Shown here piece after piece: positions 8,325-10,483 of a DNA stretch of 10,483 bases. The DNA is from Monoraphidium neglectum. Taxonomy: Eukaryota > Chlorophyta > Chlorophyceae > Sphaeropleales > Selenastraceae. The stretch's first letter is position 1. Each line of letters begins with the position of its first letter. The stretch is from the NCBI RefSeq assembly GCF_000611645.1, contig NW_014012694.1:1-10483 (forward strand). Reading direction: 5' to 3'. The notes beneath the pieces were generated by a model. The model made no database searches. It was not told the origin of the DNA and saw nothing but the letters and a program-made list of their open reading frames with translations. The translations under genes and the position numbers were made by a program.

Positions 8325-8329
8325 TGTAA
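8325..8329 (+). terminator. Candidate TGTAA poly(A) signal
   Basis: This is the only TGTAA on the plus strand between 6632 and 8927. It is about 1.7 kb from the stop at 6631, too far for a usual 3' UTR, so it may belong to the candidate small gene at 7482-7840 or be chance. Confidence 0.25.
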
Positions 8330-8723
8330 CCAAGCTGGATGCGTTAAAGTCACAGTCACCTGTGCTGCCCTGCAAAGCTGGTTGGGTTGAATGGCCCGCC
8401 CGCCAACCATGTGATAGATCATGAGCAAGTGAAGCACCCACCGCTTGTGGTGCAAACTAACGAGCTATGTATATTAATGAGTGTGATAATCTGGTGCATC
8501 GAGCGAATGGCAGCCCTTCAGTGTTCAATTGAGGGCCAGGTTCTAAGCTGGGCTCGCCCTCTTCGGGTGACCCCAGGTGACATGCCCAAATAATGATGCT
8601 GATCGCACGCTTAGCACGATCACCAGCTCCCAACGTGTTTTACAGCCCCGGACCCGATAATCGCACCCTCATGCGAGCCGTCCTGTCGGCCCGACCGCGG
8701 TGTTGTCCTATTCGTGGGCTGGC

Positions 8724-8731
8724 ATTATACA
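8724..8731 (+). promoter_or_regulatory. Weak TATA-like motif upstream of secreted-protein gene
   Basis: ATTATACA lies about 200 bases before the ATG at 8927 in otherwise GC-rich sequence. Distance and composition are compatible with a core promoter, but the match to TATAAA is poor. Confidence 0.15.
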
Positions 8732-8926
8732 ATCGTGCGCTTTAGAGGTTGTAGGACGTAACCTGAAGTCCTGCCAAGGCTGCCCAAGCAGTTGTCGGCG
8801 CGCAACAACACACAAGCGCGCCTGCCGGTGTAGAGTGCCAGCCAAGCCAGAGGACCTGACAGCAGCTACATCCCTCCTGCCCAAGCGCAACGAGGCATCC
8901 CAACTCCCTGCTTGAAACTGCCAAAT

Positions 8927-10483
8927 ATGCGGGCCGCTGTCGTCGCCCTGTGCCTCCAGCTGCTGCTGGCGGTCGCTGCACTCGGCGCCGGGGCGGCGCC
9001 GGGCCGTGTGCTGCTGGCGTACCCCGTCCTCACCACCGACGCCGCGGCGCGCCCCTCCAGCGGGTCAGTGGCGCTGACGTGCGCCTGCGTCGACGCGGGC
9101 ATCAATAGCCCGGCCTGCTTCTCGGGGGTCACGAAGTGGTGCCAGGACAGCGCCGCGAAGCCGGACATGAAGGTGTGTGCAGCTATGAGCGGTTTCATAA
9201 ACAAGCAAGACTTCCCCTCCGGTGAGCAACGAACTCGGCTGGGACCTTGAGGAATGCACAACACGTGTGCGGTCCCATGCTTGTCAGCTGCAGGCCGTGG
9301 AGGGCCGAGGAAGCCCCTGCAACAAGCGCCAACTCTGAGATATTGGCATACACAACAGCTGCGCAACGGCAGACGCCCACATTGACCTCCCCCCCACCCA
9401 TCCACGCACGGCGCTTTGGTTGCTGCCTTGCGCAGGCATGGTGGTGGCGCGTTTCCTGATTGATACCTGCAAGGTCAAGCTGCCGGTCAGCCCCAGCGCC
9501 TGCGCCTGCCTGGAAGTGAGCGGGCGCAAGCGCGTGGCTCAAGGCGGGGGTGGTTGGGGTGTTGCACGAGCCAGCACGCGGATGCGGGGAACAGCAGGCG
9601 CCTTTTGATAGGGGGACTGGGTGACGTATGTGCAGGCATGCGGCGGCGGCGGCGGGTTGACCCAACGGCGGTTCGCCGTCACGGCAGCTTTGAGCAAAAT
9701 AACAGACAACACTGCAGCGCTGGGCCCTGATGCGGCTGCCGTGACAACGTTGGGGCTGTCAGCGACAGAGATTCACACACGCACGTGCGAACAAAATTTC
9801 ACACACGATCACACACACACACACACGCACGCACGCACGCGCGCGCGCATGCGTTCGCATGCCCACCACTTGGTTACCCCCGCGCAGGGCTATGACACCC
9901 TGGCCTGCCGTTCCGCCGCCCTCAACGCCTGCCTCCTCGGCAACACGCTCTGCCCTGCAACAGTCTTCGGCCCCGAGGCCCTCGCAGATGTGAGCCACCT
10001 TGGGGGCCGAACCGTGGCGCCTATGCCACGTCTTGCTGCCTCCTGCCGCTGCCCAGCAACGCCGTCAGCTGTTTCGCGTCCGTTCGGCGCTCCCCACGCC
10101 CCGTTGCCTCTGAATACACCGCGTCCCATGTCTTGGATCCTCACAGCCACCGGAACCCCCACTACAATATGTTACCAACCAGAGCCAGGAGAGCTTCAAT
10201 CTATATGTGGACCGCGAGTGCGGCGCCAACGCGAAGCTCGCGGCGCGCATCGACATGAACTTTACGGGCGTTACTAAGGAGCAGTTCCAGCTCAACTACG
10301 CCAAGGGTGTCGCGGCCGCGCTGGCCCAGATCGTGCAGGTGCAGGCGTCCGAGGTTACCGCGTCGAGGATCCGGGAGGTGATCTTCGCAACGGGCCCGGC
10401 GGCCGGCCGGCGGCTGGCGCAGGCTGCGGACGGGGCACGCGAGAAGGTGCGGCGGCAGAGCCGGTCGGGCGAGGCGGTCGCGC
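8927..10483 (+). CDS. Secreted cysteine-rich protein, 5' part, four exons, truncated by right edge
   Basis: Predicted exons: 8927-9221, 9436-9515, 9888-9989, 10183-10483 and beyond. All joins are GT-AG and in phase, giving 259 residues before the edge. The ATG at 8927 starts a classic signal peptide: MRAAVVAL followed by a hydrophobic core to about residue 24, with cleavage likely near AGAA. The mature part has 12 Cys before the last segment (52, 54, 64, 72, 84, 110, 121, 123, 132, 140, 147, 172), an even number with CxC pairs, as expected for disulfides in a secreted or cell-surface protein. Residues about 180-240 (IDMNFTGVTKEQFQ, then an Ala-rich helix and VTASRIREV) resemble a segment I associate with chlorophyte extracellular proteins, ending in an Arg/Ala-rich linker; the exact family is not certain. 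The donor at 9222 was preferred to an earlier one at 9173 because only 9222 matches the phase of exon 2 and keeps a coding-like stretch. The C-terminus is outside the window, so any membrane anchor is unseen. Confidence 0.75.
9774..9853. repeat. CA/CG alternating tract in intron 3 of the secreted-protein gene
   Basis: Runs of CACACA pass into GCACGCAC and then GCGCGCGCATGCG, ending about 35 bases before the acceptor at 9887. Long alternating purine-pyrimidine DNA of this kind is a good Z-DNA former and prone to length change. It lies inside intron 9516-9887. Confidence 0.9.

Larger units (their letters stand above)
6632..8926. other. 2.3-kb stretch with no confident gene
   Basis: This holds the 3' UTR of the upstream gene and the promoter of the secreted-protein gene at 8927. 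No exon with clear protein character is seen, apart from the weak candidate at 7482-7840. Composition is GC-rich to about 8200 and then more AT-rich to about 8640. The only plus-strand TGTAA is at 8325. Several long open frames, on the plus strand at 7599-8216 and the minus strand at 6406-7320 and 7641-8108, overlap each other with mixed codon use. I treat them as chance openings in GC-rich DNA. No tRNA, rRNA or transposon ends were recognised. Confidence 0.5.

Noticed and set aside
9173..9221. Alternative splice donor at 9173 (GTGTGT) for exon 1 of the secreted-protein gene
   Set aside because: It would end in phase 0, but exon 2 needs two bases to complete a codon. The donor at 9222 gives the right phase and keeps an extra Cys-containing coding stretch.

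Overview
This is nuclear DNA from a eukaryote, most likely a chlorophyte green alga. The evidence is GC-rich coding exons of about 40-150 bases, GT-AG introns of about 80-370 bases with C-rich tracts before CAG acceptors, long CAG/Gln and Gly/Ala/Ser low-complexity runs, CA/TG microsatellites confined to introns, and TGTAA motifs of the chlorophyte poly(A) type. There are no operons or Shine-Dalgarno sites, and nothing looks viral or bacterial. Genus cannot be fixed from the sequence. All gene models are manual splice joins checked for reading phase; no transcript evidence was available.

Layout, left to right. (1) 1-191, minus strand: edge-truncated exon of a coiled-coil-like protein. (2) 357-4330, plus strand: a ten-exon CAMK/CDPK-like Ser/Thr protein kinase of 559 residues. 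It has an Arg-rich N-terminus, HGD in place of HRD, DLG in place of DFG, no EF-hands, and a C-terminal tail with runs of 17 and 23 Gln. Its start and that of the minus-strand exon lie 165 bp apart around an AT-rich patch, which suggests a shared divergent promoter. (3) 4331-5242: kinase 3' UTR and spacer with a TGTAA at 4824. (4) 5243-6631, plus strand: a four-exon gene for an unrecognised 289-residue protein with a basic N-terminus and a Gly/Ala/Ser-rich, partly acidic C-terminus. (5) 6632-8926: about 2.3 kb with no confident gene. A weak two-exon candidate for a 63-residue protein with a presequence-like start and one hydrophobic segment sits at 7482-7840, with a TGTAA 485 bases downstream. 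(6) 8927-10483, plus strand: 5' part, four exons, of a secreted cysteine-rich protein running off the right edge.

The genes do not form an evident pathway. They read as neighbouring, independent algal genes: a signalling kinase, a possible nuclear low-complexity protein and a secreted or cell-wall protein. The points most worth attention are the kinase's unusual catalytic motifs and architecture, the divergent 5' ends, the GC hairpin beside one splice donor, and the possible hidden small gene.
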